64,000 nt of DNA from Streptomyces sp. NBC_00443 (GTDB lineage Bacteria > Actinomycetota > Actinomycetes > Streptomycetales > Streptomycetaceae). The notes below the pieces were generated by a model that saw only the letters and a list, made by a program, of their open reading frames with translations, was not told where the DNA came from and did no database searches. The position numbers were made by a program, and so were the translations under genes. The stretch covers positions 1,922,001-1,986,000 of the forward strand of contig NZ_CP107917.1 of assembly GCF_036014175.1 (NCBI RefSeq). Reading direction: 5' to 3'. Shown piece after piece: positions 20,730-30,720 of the stretch (the first letter of the stretch is position 1; the number at the start of each line of letters is the position of its first letter).

Positions 20730-21671
20730 TCAGCCCTCCTCGGTGCCCACCCCGCACTCGAAAACCGTCGACTCTCCCTGCCGTCCCACGACTTGCACAT
20801 CGGTGCCGTTCGCCCCCGGCTCACCCACGGCCTCGATCCAAAGAGGCAGGTCGAGTTCGGCGTACTGGTGGAAGACGGCATGGAAGGAAGCGGGCCTGCG
20901 GGGGGACTTCCGGGTCCTGGCACGTATGGCCTGTCGAACCGCTTCCAGCAGGAGCATGCCGGGCACATGATCGAGCGGGTGATCAAAGAAAACAGCATGG
21001 CCGGTATCGACGCGCAGCTGCCACCGGTCGGGGAGCTCGGCCGGCGCGAGGACGACGTCCGCGGACAGGGCGCGGTCCACGGCCGAGGGCGGCAGAGCGG
21101 GCGGGACGGGCAGCACGGACACGGTGGCCGCGGTGCGCCCGCCGCGCAGTCGGCGGTAGACGGCTGCGCTGGTCCAGGTGGCGGCCACGTGTGCGGTCCC
21201 GACGCACTGGTCGCCGAGCCGTATCTCCGCGTCGTAGCGGAATCCGGCCGGGCGGCCGCCGCGGCGGGTGACGTCGGAGACCGTGATGTGGAGGACCGGT
21301 GCGGCGGGTGCGGTGCCGATGGCCAGATGCTCGGGGCGCGTGGTGATCCGCAGTTCCGTGAGCACGAACTGGTGGCCCAGCGGCACCTCGTAGGCGGTGT
21401 GCGCGATGAGTGTGCCGGCCTGGCGGACGGTTTCGGCGACGAGCAGCGGCTCGTATGCCGACCGGTCCGGCGACACGTGTAAATGATGAGCGCGCGGCCA
21501 TTCGGCGAAGACGGTGAACCGGTCCTCTTCGGTGCTGGTCGCACCGGTGAGAAACGTTTCCGCGACCGAGGCACGGTGGACGAGTTGGCGAGGTACCGTG
21601 GCGGTCAGGCCTTCCGGTGCCACCGGGGTCTCGGTGAGCGGAGCCGTGGCGAGTTGCCGCGGATGAGACAT
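20730..21671 (-). CDS. afsA: AfsA-type gamma-butyrolactone biosynthesis protein
   Basis: The protein has 313 residues from the ATG at 21669-21671, with a strong AAGGAGGGG ribosome site. It contains two AfsA hot-dog repeats: about 40-150, with 'RASVAETFLTG' and 'PLLVAETVRQAGTLIAHTAY'; and about 195-300, with 'FFDHPLDHVPGMLLLEAVRQ'. AfsA/ScbA proteins join a beta-ketoacyl-ACP to dihydroxyacetone phosphate to start A-factor-like butyrolactone synthesis. It is divergent from the receptor at 21851 and upstream of a second regulator on the same strand, which is the classical autoregulator arrangement. No reductase or phosphatase of the pathway is seen nearby. Confidence 0.92.
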   Translation of the reverse strand: MSHPRQLATAPLTETPVAPEGLTATVPRQLVHRASVAETFLTGATSTEEDRFTVFAEWPRAHHLHVSPDRSAYEPLLVAETVRQAGTLIAHTAYEVPLGHQFVLTELRITTRPEHLAIGTAPAAPVLHITVSDVTRRGGRPAGFRYDAEIRLGDQCVGTAHVAATWTSAAVYRRLRGGRTAATVSVLPVPPALPPSAVDRALSADVVLAPAELPDRWQLRVDTGHAVFFDHPLDHVPGMLLLEAVRQAIRARTRKSPRRPASFHAVFHQYAELDLPLWIEAVGEPGANGTDVQVVGRQGESTVFECGVGTEEG

Positions 21672-21736
21672 GTCCCCTCCTTGGGTCCCCCCGTGTGTGC
21701 GCTGACAACGGCGAGGTGCCCGTGCCGCGAGCGTTA

Positions 21737-21762
21737 GAGTACGAGGCGACCGGTTTGTTTTC
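21737..21762. promoter_or_regulatory. candidate ARE in the afsA / ScbR-like divergent promoter region
   Basis: A 26-base imperfect palindrome centred on ACCGGT lies in the 179-base divergent gap. On the minus strand it reads AAAACAAACCGGTCG followed by the less conserved half CCTCGTACTC. This fits the ARE half-site AAACAAACCG. A receptor bound here could repress both divergent genes. Confidence 0.6.
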
Positions 21763-21850
21763 AATGCGGCCTTGGGTCGCTCGGCCGTGCCCGAACCGCT
21801 CCGGCGCACGCCCGGCGCAGAGGTCGACTCGGCGCAGCGGAGGGGCTGTT

Positions 21851-22528
21851 ATGGCGAGGCAGGAGCGCGCCATCAGAACGCGGAGGGTGATCCTGGAGGC
21901 CGCGGGCGCGGTCTTCGACGAGCACGGGTACGCGGCAACGACCATCTCGATGGTCCTGGAGCGGGCCGAGGTCACGAAGGGCGCCCTGTATTTCCACTTC
22001 CCCTCCAAGGAATCCCTGGCCCAGGCCGTGCTGGACGAGCAGATGCCGTTCGGCGTGGTGCCGCCGCAGCCGTGCAAGCTGCAGGAACTCGTCGACATGA
22101 CCTTCGTGTTCGGGCAGCGGCTGATCGGCAACTCCCTGCTCAAGGGCAGCGTGCGGCTGGCCGTGGACCAGAGCGCTCCGCCCGGTGTCGACGACGCCGG
22201 GCCGTTCCGGCAGTGGGCGGACCATCTGATGGGGCTGCTCGAACAGGCCCGTGACCAGGGCGAGTTGCTGCCCACCGTGGTACCGAGACAGACGGTGGAG
22301 CTGCTGGTCGGGGCGTTCGCGGGGCTCCAGTTGATGTCCCTGGCGCTGACCGAACGGGAGGATCTGGCGGAGCGGATCTCGGTCCTGTGGGGACACATCC
22401 TGCCGAGCATCGCGGTGCCGGGCCTGTTGACCGGTATCGACCGCGAGCCCGACCGCGGACTCCGGGTGCTGGACGCCCTCGACGAAGCGGGCGTCGAGCA
22501 GACCGACATGGACCTGTCCGTACGCTGA
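21851..22528 (+). CDS. gamma-butyrolactone receptor, ScbR/ArpA type
   Basis: The 225-residue TetR-family protein starts at the ATG at 21851. The DNA-binding domain begins 'ARQERAIRTRRVILEAAG' and contains 'VTKGALYFHFPSKESLAQAV', very close to ScbR. The ligand-pocket Trp is present in 'PFRQWADHL'. 'HILPSIAVPGLL' near the C-terminus is also ScbR-like. It probably represses the afsA-like gene and itself until a butyrolactone binds. A strong hairpin (22540-22574) follows the stop. Confidence 0.9.
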   Translation: MARQERAIRTRRVILEAAGAVFDEHGYAATTISMVLERAEVTKGALYFHFPSKESLAQAVLDEQMPFGVVPPQPCKLQELVDMTFVFGQRLIGNSLLKGSVRLAVDQSAPPGVDDAGPFRQWADHLMGLLEQARDQGELLPTVVPRQTVELLVGAFAGLQLMSLALTEREDLAERISVLWGHILPSIAVPGLLTGIDREPDRGLRVLDALDEAGVEQTDMDLSVR

Positions 22529-22539
22529 GTACACAGCGA

Positions 22540-22574
22540 CCGACCGGAGTGACGGTTTCCGTCACTCCGGTCGG
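22540..22574. terminator. bidirectional hairpin terminator
   Basis: A perfect 16-base stem (22540-22555 with 22559-22574) and a TTT loop lie between the convergent ScbR-like and subtilase genes. No U-run follows, as is common in Streptomyces. Confidence 0.8.
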
Positions 22575-22588
22575 CGCCGCAACGAACG

Positions 22589-22627
22589 GCGGGCCGGCCG
22601 ATGCCCCATCCGCACCGGCCGGCCCGC
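22589..22627. terminator. second inverted repeat before the subtilase stop
   Basis: A 10-base perfect stem (22589-22598 with 22618-22627) around a 19-base loop lies 21 bases from the end of the subtilase gene. It probably reinforces termination of that gene. Confidence 0.5.
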
Positions 22628-22648
22628 CCGCTTGTGGTACACGTTCGC

Positions 22649-24457
22649 TCAGAAGGTCAGCTTCCAGTTGTTGAGCCGGCCCGTGTCCTGGGCCGCCGTG
22701 TCCTGGACGCGCAGCTTCCAGGTGCCGTTGGCGGTCTCGCTCGAGGCGTTCACGGTGTAGGTGGCGCTGACGTTGTCCGCGGAGTCCGAGGAGCTGGACT
22801 TCAGGCGGTACGTCGAACCGTCCGGGGCGACCAGGTCGATGACCAGGTCACCGCGGTAGGTGTGGGTGATGTCCACGCCGACCTGGAGGGCCGACGGGGC
22901 GTTGCCGCTGCGGCCGCTGACGGCGATGGAGGACTCGATCGCGGAGCCGTTGTCCGGGATGGAGACGGCGGACGTGCTGGTGAAGGTGGTGCCCCCCGTG
23001 GAGCCGCCGGAGCTGCCGCTCACCGCCTGCACCGTCTTGGTCGCGTCCGCGAGTCCGGCGCCGCAGCCACCCGAGCAAGTGCCGGGCAGAGTACGCGAGT
23101 TGGTCTTGATCGCGGACTCGATCTGCGCCGGGGTCAGCGACGCGCTGGCGGACTTCATCAGCGCGGCCAGGCCCGCGATGTGCGGGGCGGCCATGCTGGT
23201 GCCCTGGTAGTACTCGTAGCTCTCGGAGGACGGGCCCTGGGCGCCGGAGTTCAGCGTGGACAGGATGCCGTTGGCCGTGACGGAGTTGGTCTCGCCGCCC
23301 GGAGCGGCGATGTCGACGACCGAGCCGAAGTTGGAGTAGTAGGAGCGGTTCCCCTGGCGGTCGGCGGCCGCCACGCTGATGACGTTGCTGCAGCTGGCCG
23401 GCGAGTAGTTCGCGGCGTTGGCGTTGCTGTTGCCCGCCGCGACGACCACCGTGGTGCCGCGGTTCACGGCCGCGTTGATGGCGCTCTGGGTCGCGGTGGT
23501 GCAGGCGCCGCCCCCGCCGAGGCTCATGTTGATGACCTTGGCTACGTTGGCGTTGGCCGGGACGCCGGAGACCGTACCGCCGGACGCCCAGGTGATGGCG
23601 TCGATGATGTCGGAGTCGTAGCCGCCGCACTTGCCGAGCACACGCAGCGGGGAGACCTTCGCGCCGTACGCGATGCCCGCGACGCCCTTGCTGTTGTTGG
23701 TGACGGCGGCAATGGTGCCGGCGACGTGGGTGCCGTGCCAGGAGGAGCCGTAGGCCGGGTCGCCGGAGGCACACTCGTTGGCGGCGGTCCAGTCGCCCGG
23801 GTCGGCCGGGTTGCTGTCGCGGCCGTTGCCGTCGTTGCCGACCGTGGCGTCGGAGATGAAGTCGTAGCCCGCGACGATGTTGGCGCCGACGTCGGAGTGG
23901 GAGACATAGCCGGTGTCGATGACGGCGACGGTCACCCCGCTGCCGGTGGCGACGTCCCAGGCGCCCGGCACGTTCATGCCCGCGGTGGACTCGAACAGGT
24001 CCCACTGCTTGGTGTACTCGGTGTCGTTGGGGGTGGCCAGCGGCTTGTTCAGCCGGTCCGGTACGACGTAGGCGACCTGCGGGTCGGCCCGGTACTCGGC
24101 GACGACGTCGGCGACGTCCATCCCGGTGAGGTTCTCGCCGAGGTCGACGAGGGCGGCGCCGGAGCCGAGGCGGCGCTGGAAGTCGAGGTCCTCGCCGGCC
24201 TCCTTGCCCTTGGCGGCGGCGTCGGACTCGGCGGCCTTGTTCGACTTGGCCTCGGCGGCACCGGACTTGTAGCCGACGATGAGGCGCTCGGCCGTGGTGC
24301 CGGGGGCGGCCTCGGTCTGGGCCGCCGGGACGGGGGCGGCGGCTTCCTCGGCGGGGGAATCCTGGGCCACCGCAACCGTGGTGGCGGCCGTGAAGAGCGC
24401 GGCGGAGACCGCGGCGACGGATATCAGCTTCCGTCTGAGGGGTGTGGAGGTACGCAA
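22649..24457 (-). CDS. secreted subtilisin-like (S8) serine protease with P-domain
   Basis: The protein has 602 residues from a TTG start (24455-24457), preceded by AAAGG and giving 'RTSTPLRRKLISVAAVSA'. It has a signal peptide (about 1-32), an I9-type propeptide ('ERLIVGYKSG' to 'VAYVVPDRL', about 57-140) and a peptidase S8 domain. The catalytic triad is D181 (VIDTG), H241 (HGTHVAGT) and S421 (GTSMAAPH). After a Ser/Gly linker, a C-terminal proprotein-convertase P-domain ('HTYRGDLVIDLVAPDGS' to 'NNWKLTF') completes it. This is an extracellular protease, probably self-activated. The substrate range is unknown. Confidence 0.93.
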   Translation of the reverse strand: MRTSTPLRRKLISVAAVSAALFTAATTVAVAQDSPAEEAAAPVPAAQTEAAPGTTAERLIVGYKSGAAEAKSNKAAESDAAAKGKEAGEDLDFQRRLGSGAALVDLGENLTGMDVADVVAEYRADPQVAYVVPDRLNKPLATPNDTEYTKQWDLFESTAGMNVPGAWDVATGSGVTVAVIDTGYVSHSDVGANIVAGYDFISDATVGNDGNGRDSNPADPGDWTAANECASGDPAYGSSWHGTHVAGTIAAVTNNSKGVAGIAYGAKVSPLRVLGKCGGYDSDIIDAITWASGGTVSGVPANANVAKVINMSLGGGGACTTATQSAINAAVNRGTTVVVAAGNSNANAANYSPASCSNVISVAAADRQGNRSYYSNFGSVVDIAAPGGETNSVTANGILSTLNSGAQGPSSESYEYYQGTSMAAPHIAGLAALMKSASASLTPAQIESAIKTNSRTLPGTCSGGCGAGLADATKTVQAVSGSSGGSTGGTTFTSTSAVSIPDNGSAIESSIAVSGRSGNAPSALQVGVDITHTYRGDLVIDLVAPDGSTYRLKSSSSDSADNVSATYTVNASSETANGTWKLRVQDTAAQDTGRLNNWKLTF

Positions 24458-24874
24458 GGGCTTGCCTTTCGTGGCCGGCCGTACTCCGGGCAGCGCGGAG
24501 CGGCGGTCGATTCGCTTCGTCCTCGAAGCGGCGGGGGGTCCACCGGGTGGGCAGGTGGGGGCGATACGGCGAAGGCGGGGCAATGCGGCGAAACGCAGGT
24601 GGGGCAGTGCGTAGTGCGGGGGCGCGGCGGCCGGCCTGGCGCGAGCTACGCCCCGTTCGGGGTTACCTGTGGGGCGGCTGTGGTCGAACGATAGGCAAAG
24701 AGCTGGTCATCCGGATACAGGGGAAACCCTCGATCCGGCCGGAAACCCACCCTCTACGTCGCATGGTTGACCGGTATTGGCGGACTTTGCCCGACTCGTC
24801 GCGCAGTGAACGCGCCGGGCCGATTTCCCGTACTGCACGAGGACCCTTCCGCACCGGCCGAGGAGACGTTCCGG
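24458..24874. other. 417-base divergent intergenic region
   Basis: The region lies between the subtilase and LPMO starts, so it should hold two promoters. The part near 24555-24610 is rich in GGGGCA/TGCG short repeats. The part near 24700-24790 is less GC-rich (CGATAGGCAAAG, GGTTGACCGG) and is the better promoter candidate for the LPMO. I could not identify a convincing DasR/chi-box site. Confidence 0.4.
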
Positions 24875-25828
24875 ATGTCCCGGATGCCCTGGATGAGATC
24901 GCACCGCACCGCCCTGACGGCCGCCGCCGTCACGCCGCTGTTGCTCACGGTGTGGGCGGCGGGCCCGGCCCATGCGCACGGTGCGCCGACGGATCCGACC
25001 AGCCGCGTGTACGCCTGCTCCCCCGACGGCGGCAGCGCGTCCACGTCGGCGTGCCGGGCGGCGATCGCCTCGAACGGCGCGCCCTTCACGGCCTGGGACA
25101 ACCTGCGGATCGCGAACGTCAACGGCCGGGACCGGCAGGTGGTACCCGACGGACAGCTGTGCAGCGGCGGACTGCCCGCCTACCGGGGCCTCGACCTCGC
25201 CCGCGCCGACTGGCCGTCGACCCGGCGCACGCCGGGGTCCCCCCAGACGATGCGGTACGTGTCCACGATCCCGCACACGGGCACCTTCAAGCTCTATCTC
25301 ACCAAGCCCGGCTACGACCCGGCGAAGCCGCTCGCCTGGTCCGACCTCGCGGAGCAGCCGTTCGCGGTGGTGAAGGACCCGGCGCTGACGAACGGGGCGT
25401 ACCGGGTCCGGGCGACCCTGCCGTCCGACCGGACCGGGCGCCATGTGCTGTACACGATCTGGCAGAACAGCAGCACGCCGGACACCTACTACTCGTGCTC
25501 GGACGTGGTGTTCCCGGAGGCGGAGAAGCAAGGCGGCGAGGGCTCCGCGACGACATCGCCGGGCGGGGGCGAGCGCTCCGCGACGGCCTCCCCGGGCGAC
25601 GGTGAGAAGCGCACGGACAGCAGCCCTACGCCGGCGACCGAGCAGCGCACGCCGCAGCCGCCGACGCAGACCCCGGTGTCGGCCCAGCCCCAGAGCGACA
25701 GCACTCCGGTGGCCTCCGGGACGGACACCGACTCGGGGCCGTCCACCCCCATGCTGGCGGGCGGCGCCGCGGCGGTACTGGTGCTCACCGGCGGCGCCGC
25801 CCTCGTCCTGCGTCTGCGTCGGCGGTGA
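24875..25828 (+). CDS. AA10 lytic polysaccharide monooxygenase with C-terminal membrane anchor
   Basis: The protein has 317 residues from the ATG at 24875. The signal peptide ends 'GPAHA', so the mature chain starts with His35 (HGAPTD); with H134 (IPHTGTF) this forms the copper-binding histidine brace of AA10 enzymes. The catalytic domain runs to about residue 210 ('YYSCSDVVF'). A Ser/Thr/Pro-rich linker (about 215-290) follows, then a transmembrane helix (about 292-314) and a short Arg tail. AA10 LPMOs oxidatively cut chitin or cellulose. Having an anchor instead of a carbohydrate-binding module suggests a surface-held enzyme. Confidence 0.9.
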   Translation: MSRMPWMRSHRTALTAAAVTPLLLTVWAAGPAHAHGAPTDPTSRVYACSPDGGSASTSACRAAIASNGAPFTAWDNLRIANVNGRDRQVVPDGQLCSGGLPAYRGLDLARADWPSTRRTPGSPQTMRYVSTIPHTGTFKLYLTKPGYDPAKPLAWSDLAEQPFAVVKDPALTNGAYRVRATLPSDRTGRHVLYTIWQNSSTPDTYYSCSDVVFPEAEKQGGEGSATTSPGGGERSATASPGDGEKRTDSSPTPATEQRTPQPPTQTPVSAQPQSDSTPVASGTDTDSGPSTPMLAGGAAAVLVLTGGAALVLRLRRR

Positions 25829-25846
25829 ACCACCGCCGTTCGAGGG

Positions 25847-27153
<1,307 letters not shown>

Positions 27154-27846
27154 ATGGCCTCGTCCTCGGACGTCACCTCGTCCGCCGACCACACCCCCGA
27201 GAACCCGGAAAGCGGTTCCGTGTCAGAAGCATCCGAACCCACCGAGGGCCCCGCCAGACGCGGGCGGGTCCGGGCGCGCCGGGCCGCCGTGATGGCGGTG
27301 CCGGCCACCCTGGTCGCCGGCGCTCTCGCGGTACTCACCGCCGAGGGCGCGCTGGGCGTGCAGTTCGCGATCTCCGGCATGCCCTTCACGGTCACCGCGA
27401 CCGAGCTCAACGGCACCGGGTTCGAGCAGTTCGGCGGCCTCGACAGCATGGCGCCGGGCAGCCCCAACGAGGGGGACACCGGCGGCCAGGTGCTGATCGT
27501 CACCTCCGCGATCAAGAACGCGACGCTCACGAAGCTGTGTCAGAGCGTCGACCTCGGCGGCACGAACCTGCTCATCACCGCGGGCAGCGGAGCGGAGAAG
27601 GTGAGCGCGAGCGATCTGACCACCGACTCGACCGAGCTGTCGGGTGACGCCGCGTTCAACAACATCGAGATCGGCAACGACGCGAGCACCTTGACCAAGG
27701 CCGGGGTGAAGGGGCCGATCGGCGTCTTCAGCCAGCAGGCTGACACCGTGCGCATCGCCAATCTGCGGCAGACCAACTACGCGACCACTGCTGGCGTGTT
27801 CAAGCTTCCCGGGCTGAAACTCGGCTTCAGCAGCAAGGGTTGCTGA
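27154..27846 (+). CDS. DUF6230 family membrane-associated protein
   Basis: The 230-residue protein starts at the ATG at 27154 after GGGAGCAG. A hydrophilic N-terminus (1-45) is followed by one hydrophobic helix (about 47-70, 'VMAVPATLVAGALAVL') and an extracytoplasmic beta-rich domain beginning 'GVQFAISGMPFTVTATEL'. This matches actinobacterial DUF6230 proteins. It overlaps the next gene by one base (TGATG), and the pair is usually found together. Cell-surface location is likely; the role is unknown. Confidence 0.8.
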   Translation: MASSSDVTSSADHTPENPESGSVSEASEPTEGPARRGRVRARRAAVMAVPATLVAGALAVLTAEGALGVQFAISGMPFTVTATELNGTGFEQFGGLDSMAPGSPNEGDTGGQVLIVTSAIKNATLTKLCQSVDLGGTNLLITAGSGAEKVSASDLTTDSTELSGDAAFNNIEIGNDASTLTKAGVKGPIGVFSQQADTVRIANLRQTNYATTAGVFKLPGLKLGFSSKGC

Positions 27847-28292
27847 TGGCGCAGCGTTCGGGTTTCCGGTCGGCCTTCCGTCGTTGGCGGGCCGACCGGC
27901 CGTTCTGGGGCGGGGTGTTGCTCGCGCTGGGCGGGGCGGAGATTCTGCTCACGATGAAGGCGTCCATGAAGGTCGTGCTTCATGTCGGGATGCAGGGGCT
28001 GGCGGGGTATCTGCTGCCGGCGCTGATGCTGCTGCTGGGGCTGTTGATCCTGATCAATCCGGCTCAGCGGCTCTTCTACTCGATCACCGGGGTGCTGGTC
28101 TCCCTGGGGTCCTGGCCCACGTCCAACCTCGGGGGCTTCTTCGTGGGGCTCCTGCTGGGGGTCGCGGGGAGTTGCCTTGCCTTCGGGTGGATGCCGGATC
28201 AGGAGCCCAGGCGCCGGCGGCGGCGTCTGCGTCTGCGGCGGGAGGAGGGCGTTGTGGCTGCGGCCGTTGAGCAGGTCGGGGAGCCCGCCTGA
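27846..28292 (+). CDS. DUF6114 family integral membrane protein
   Basis: The 148-residue protein starts at the ATG that overlaps the DUF6230 stop. It has about four transmembrane segments ('FWGGVLLALGGAEILL', 'LPALMLLLGLLILI', 'ITGVLVSLGSW', 'FVGLLLGVAGSCLAFGW') and an Arg-rich cytoplasmic tail ('RRRRRRLRLRREE'). It is translationally coupled to DUF6230 and probably forms a membrane complex with it. Confidence 0.8.
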   Translation: MAQRSGFRSAFRRWRADRPFWGGVLLALGGAEILLTMKASMKVVLHVGMQGLAGYLLPALMLLLGLLILINPAQRLFYSITGVLVSLGSWPTSNLGGFFVGLLLGVAGSCLAFGWMPDQEPRRRRRRLRLRREEGVVAAAVEQVGEPA

Positions 28293-28360
28293 ACCGGGTT
28301 CTCCGGCCTGCGGCCGGGGTTGCGACGCCAGAGCGCCGCAGGGATCGGTGAAGTTCGGCG

Positions 28361-28404
28361 GGTGCGGGTTCGTGGGGGCTGGTCGCGCACTTCCCCGCGC
28401 CCCT
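28361..28404. repeat. Streptomyces-type intergenic REP-like element
   Basis: The core GTGGGGGCTGGTCGCGC followed by CCCCGCGCCCCT is a short sequence I recognise as scattered through many Streptomyces intergenic regions. GGGGC/GCCCC arms can pair into a hairpin. A longer variant occurs at 40144-40200. Confidence 0.6.
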
Positions 28405-28454
28405 AGGTTGGTGCACTGACCGCCAACTGTCCATCGTCCCCGCGCAGTTGCGGG

Positions 28455-29294
28455 GTGAACCAGCCCGACGCCCAGGTGCCCGGAGGCCCCGTGTCCGCCG
28501 ACCGTATCGATACCGAGACCGCACACTCCGCCCGGATCTACGACTACATCATCGGCGGCAAGGACCACTACCCCGCCGACCGGGAGGCGGGCGATGCCAT
28601 GGTCCGGGAGTGGCCCGCGCTGGCCGTTCACATGCGGGCCAACCGGGACTTCATGAACCGGGCCGTGCGGTATCTCGCCGAGGAGGTGGGGATACGGCAG
28701 TTCCTCGACATCGGGGCCGGGATTCCGACGTCGCCCAACATTCATGAGATCGCCCAGTCGGTGGCCCCCGAGGCCCGGGTCGTGTACGTCGACAACGATC
28801 CGCTCGTGCTCACGCTGTCGAAGGGGCTGATGTCCGGCACGGCCGAGGGCAGGACGGCGTACGTCGAAGCGGACATGCGCGACCCCGCGGCGATTCTCGA
28901 CGCCCCGGCCTTCCGCGAGACCCTCGATCTCGGAAAGCCGGTCGCGCTCACCGTGATCGCGATCGTGCACTTCATGCTGGACGAGCACGACGCCGTGGGG
29001 ATCGTGCGGCGGCTGCTGGAGCCGCTGCCCGCCGGGAGCTACCTGGCGATGTCCATCGGCACCGCCGAGTTCGCGCCGGACGAGGTCGGCCGGGTCGCCC
29101 GGGAGTACGCGGCGCGGGGCATGCCGATGCGGCTGCGCACCCTCGCCGAGGCCAAGGATTTCTTCACCGGTCTGGACCACGTGAAGCCCGGCATCGTCCA
29201 GGTCCACAAGTGGCGTCCGGACGGCACGGGCACCGACGTGATCCGCGACGAGGACATCGCGATGTACGGGGCGCTCGCCCGCAAGGCGGGTTGA
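28455..29294 (+). CDS. SAM-dependent methyltransferase, PF04672 (DUF574) type
   Basis: The 279-residue protein has a GTG start at 28455. It carries the PF04672 signatures: 'ARIYDYIIGGKDHYPADREA' (about 26-45), 'FLDIGAGIPTSPNIHEIAQ' (SAM-binding motif I) and 'VVYVDNDPLVL' (acidic ribose-binding residue). This large Streptomyces family has few characterised members, and the substrate is unknown. It is cytoplasmic and appears to be a single gene. Confidence 0.88.
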   Translation: MNQPDAQVPGGPVSADRIDTETAHSARIYDYIIGGKDHYPADREAGDAMVREWPALAVHMRANRDFMNRAVRYLAEEVGIRQFLDIGAGIPTSPNIHEIAQSVAPEARVVYVDNDPLVLTLSKGLMSGTAEGRTAYVEADMRDPAAILDAPAFRETLDLGKPVALTVIAIVHFMLDEHDAVGIVRRLLEPLPAGSYLAMSIGTAEFAPDEVGRVAREYAARGMPMRLRTLAEAKDFFTGLDHVKPGIVQVHKWRPDGTGTDVIRDEDIAMYGALARKAG

Positions 29295-29523
29295 CCCGGT
29301 TTGCGAGCGCAAGCAGTGTGGGCGGACCCATCGGCCGTCCACCCTCCCGCCAGCGGTTCATCACGATGTGGCAGCTACAACTCACGCGTTGTTGTTGCAC
29401 ACTTGACTGCCGGTGGTCACACGCGATTGGCTCCGCCCCAGCGAGAGTTTCACCCGGTCGGCGAACCCCCGGTCGACACCGGCCGTCCTCTCGTTCGTTC
29501 CTACGGCTCGGCCGCACAGCGAG

Positions 29524-30531
29524 GTGCCGCACCCTCGCGAAGACCCCACCCCCTCCCCCTCTTTCACTCGCGTCGCGGCCCTCACGGCCGCCTCCTGTCT
29601 GCTGCTGGCCGGCTGCTCCACCGTCGGCGGGACCGACGAGGCGCCGGACGCGGACGCGGCGGGCTCCTCAGGGCTGAAGGTCGCCCTCATCACCCACGGC
29701 GGCGAGGGCGACGCCTTCTGGGAGCTGGTGCACAAGGGTGCCCAGGCAGCGGCCGCGAAGGACGGCATCGACCTGACCCTCGCGAGCGACTCCGACCCGG
29801 CCGGCCAAGCCCAGTTGATGCGTGACGCCATCAGCCAGAAGGTCGACGGCATCGCGGTGACCCTGGCCAAGCCGACGGCGATGACGGGGCCCGTCGCCCA
29901 GGCGCGGGCGGCCGGCATACCGGTGGTCGGCCTCAACTCCGGTATAGACGACTGGCAGTCCGCGGGGCTGGTCGGGTACTTCGGCCAGGACGAGAGCGTC
30001 GCGGGCCGGGCCGTCGGCGACAAGCTGGACGACCTCAGGGCCAAGCACGCCCTGTGCGTCATCCACGAGCGCGGCAACGTCGCCCTGGAGGCGCGCTGTG
30101 CGGGTGTGAAGAAGTCCTTCGGCGGCGACACCGAGAACCTCTACGTGGACGGCACCGACATGGACGCGGTGACCGCCTCCGTCGCGACGCGGCTCAGACA
30201 GGACCCGAGCATCGACGAAGTCGTCATGAACGGCGCACAGTTCGCACTGGCCGCGGTGAAGTCGGCCGAGGAGGCCCGCTCCAAGGCCCATGTCGCGACC
30301 TTCGACCTCAACAAGGACCTGGTCAAGGCGGTCCAGGCCGGGGACGTGCAGTTCGCGGTGGACCAGCAGCCCTATCTGCAGGGCTACCTCGCGGTGGACT
30401 CGCTGTGGCTGTACAGGACCAACGGCAACACCCTCGGCGGCGGCGAGGCGCCCGTCCTCACCGGGCCGGCGTTCGTCACCAGGGCGAACATCGCCTCGGT
30501 CGCCGAGTTCGCCGCCAACGGAACCCGGTGA
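29524..30531 (+). CDS. sugar-type substrate-binding lipoprotein (orphan)
   Basis: From a GTG at 29524 (start uncertain; a GTG at 29413 also stays open) the product is about 335 residues. The lipobox 'LLLAGC' puts the lipid-modified Cys near residue 31. The mature domain is a periplasmic-binding type I protein (rbsB-like): 'KVALITHGGEGDAFWELVHKG', split here as 'KVALITHGG' and 'FWELVHKGAQ', then 'DGIAVTLAKPTAMTGP' and 'FDLNKDLVKAVQAG'. Such proteins bind sugars or signals outside the membrane. No permease or ATPase is adjacent, so it may feed a distant transporter or act in signalling. The next gene downstream is the cvnA kinase. Confidence 0.8.
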   Translation: MPHPREDPTPSPSFTRVAALTAASCLLLAGCSTVGGTDEAPDADAAGSSGLKVALITHGGEGDAFWELVHKGAQAAAAKDGIDLTLASDSDPAGQAQLMRDAISQKVDGIAVTLAKPTAMTGPVAQARAAGIPVVGLNSGIDDWQSAGLVGYFGQDESVAGRAVGDKLDDLRAKHALCVIHERGNVALEARCAGVKKSFGGDTENLYVDGTDMDAVTASVATRLRQDPSIDEVVMNGAQFALAAVKSAEEARSKAHVATFDLNKDLVKAVQAGDVQFAVDQQPYLQGYLAVDSLWLYRTNGNTLGGGEAPVLTGPAFVTRANIASVAEFAANGTR

Positions 30532-30720
30532 CCGGACAGTTCCCCGACGCTGTCGCCAAAGATTCGGTCACGCGTGACACGTACGCTCACTTGTACGGAT
30601 AGCATCCAGCGCATCCCCCGTGACGTACCGGACACGCCGCCACCCCTGGCGCTCGTCCCGCTTCCGCTTCCGCGCTGACCCCGCCCGCTCCCGCCCTCCG
30701 CTGATCGCCCTAGGACGACA

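Noticed and set aside
22649..24457. Link between the butyrolactone locus and the subtilase
   Set aside because: They are convergent and separated by a strong terminator, and no ARE-like palindrome was found near the subtilase start.
24700..24790. Possible DasR/chitin-control site before the LPMO gene
   Set aside because: GGTTGACCGGT is only a partial match and lacks the symmetrical TGGTCTAGACCA-type core, so I do not call it.
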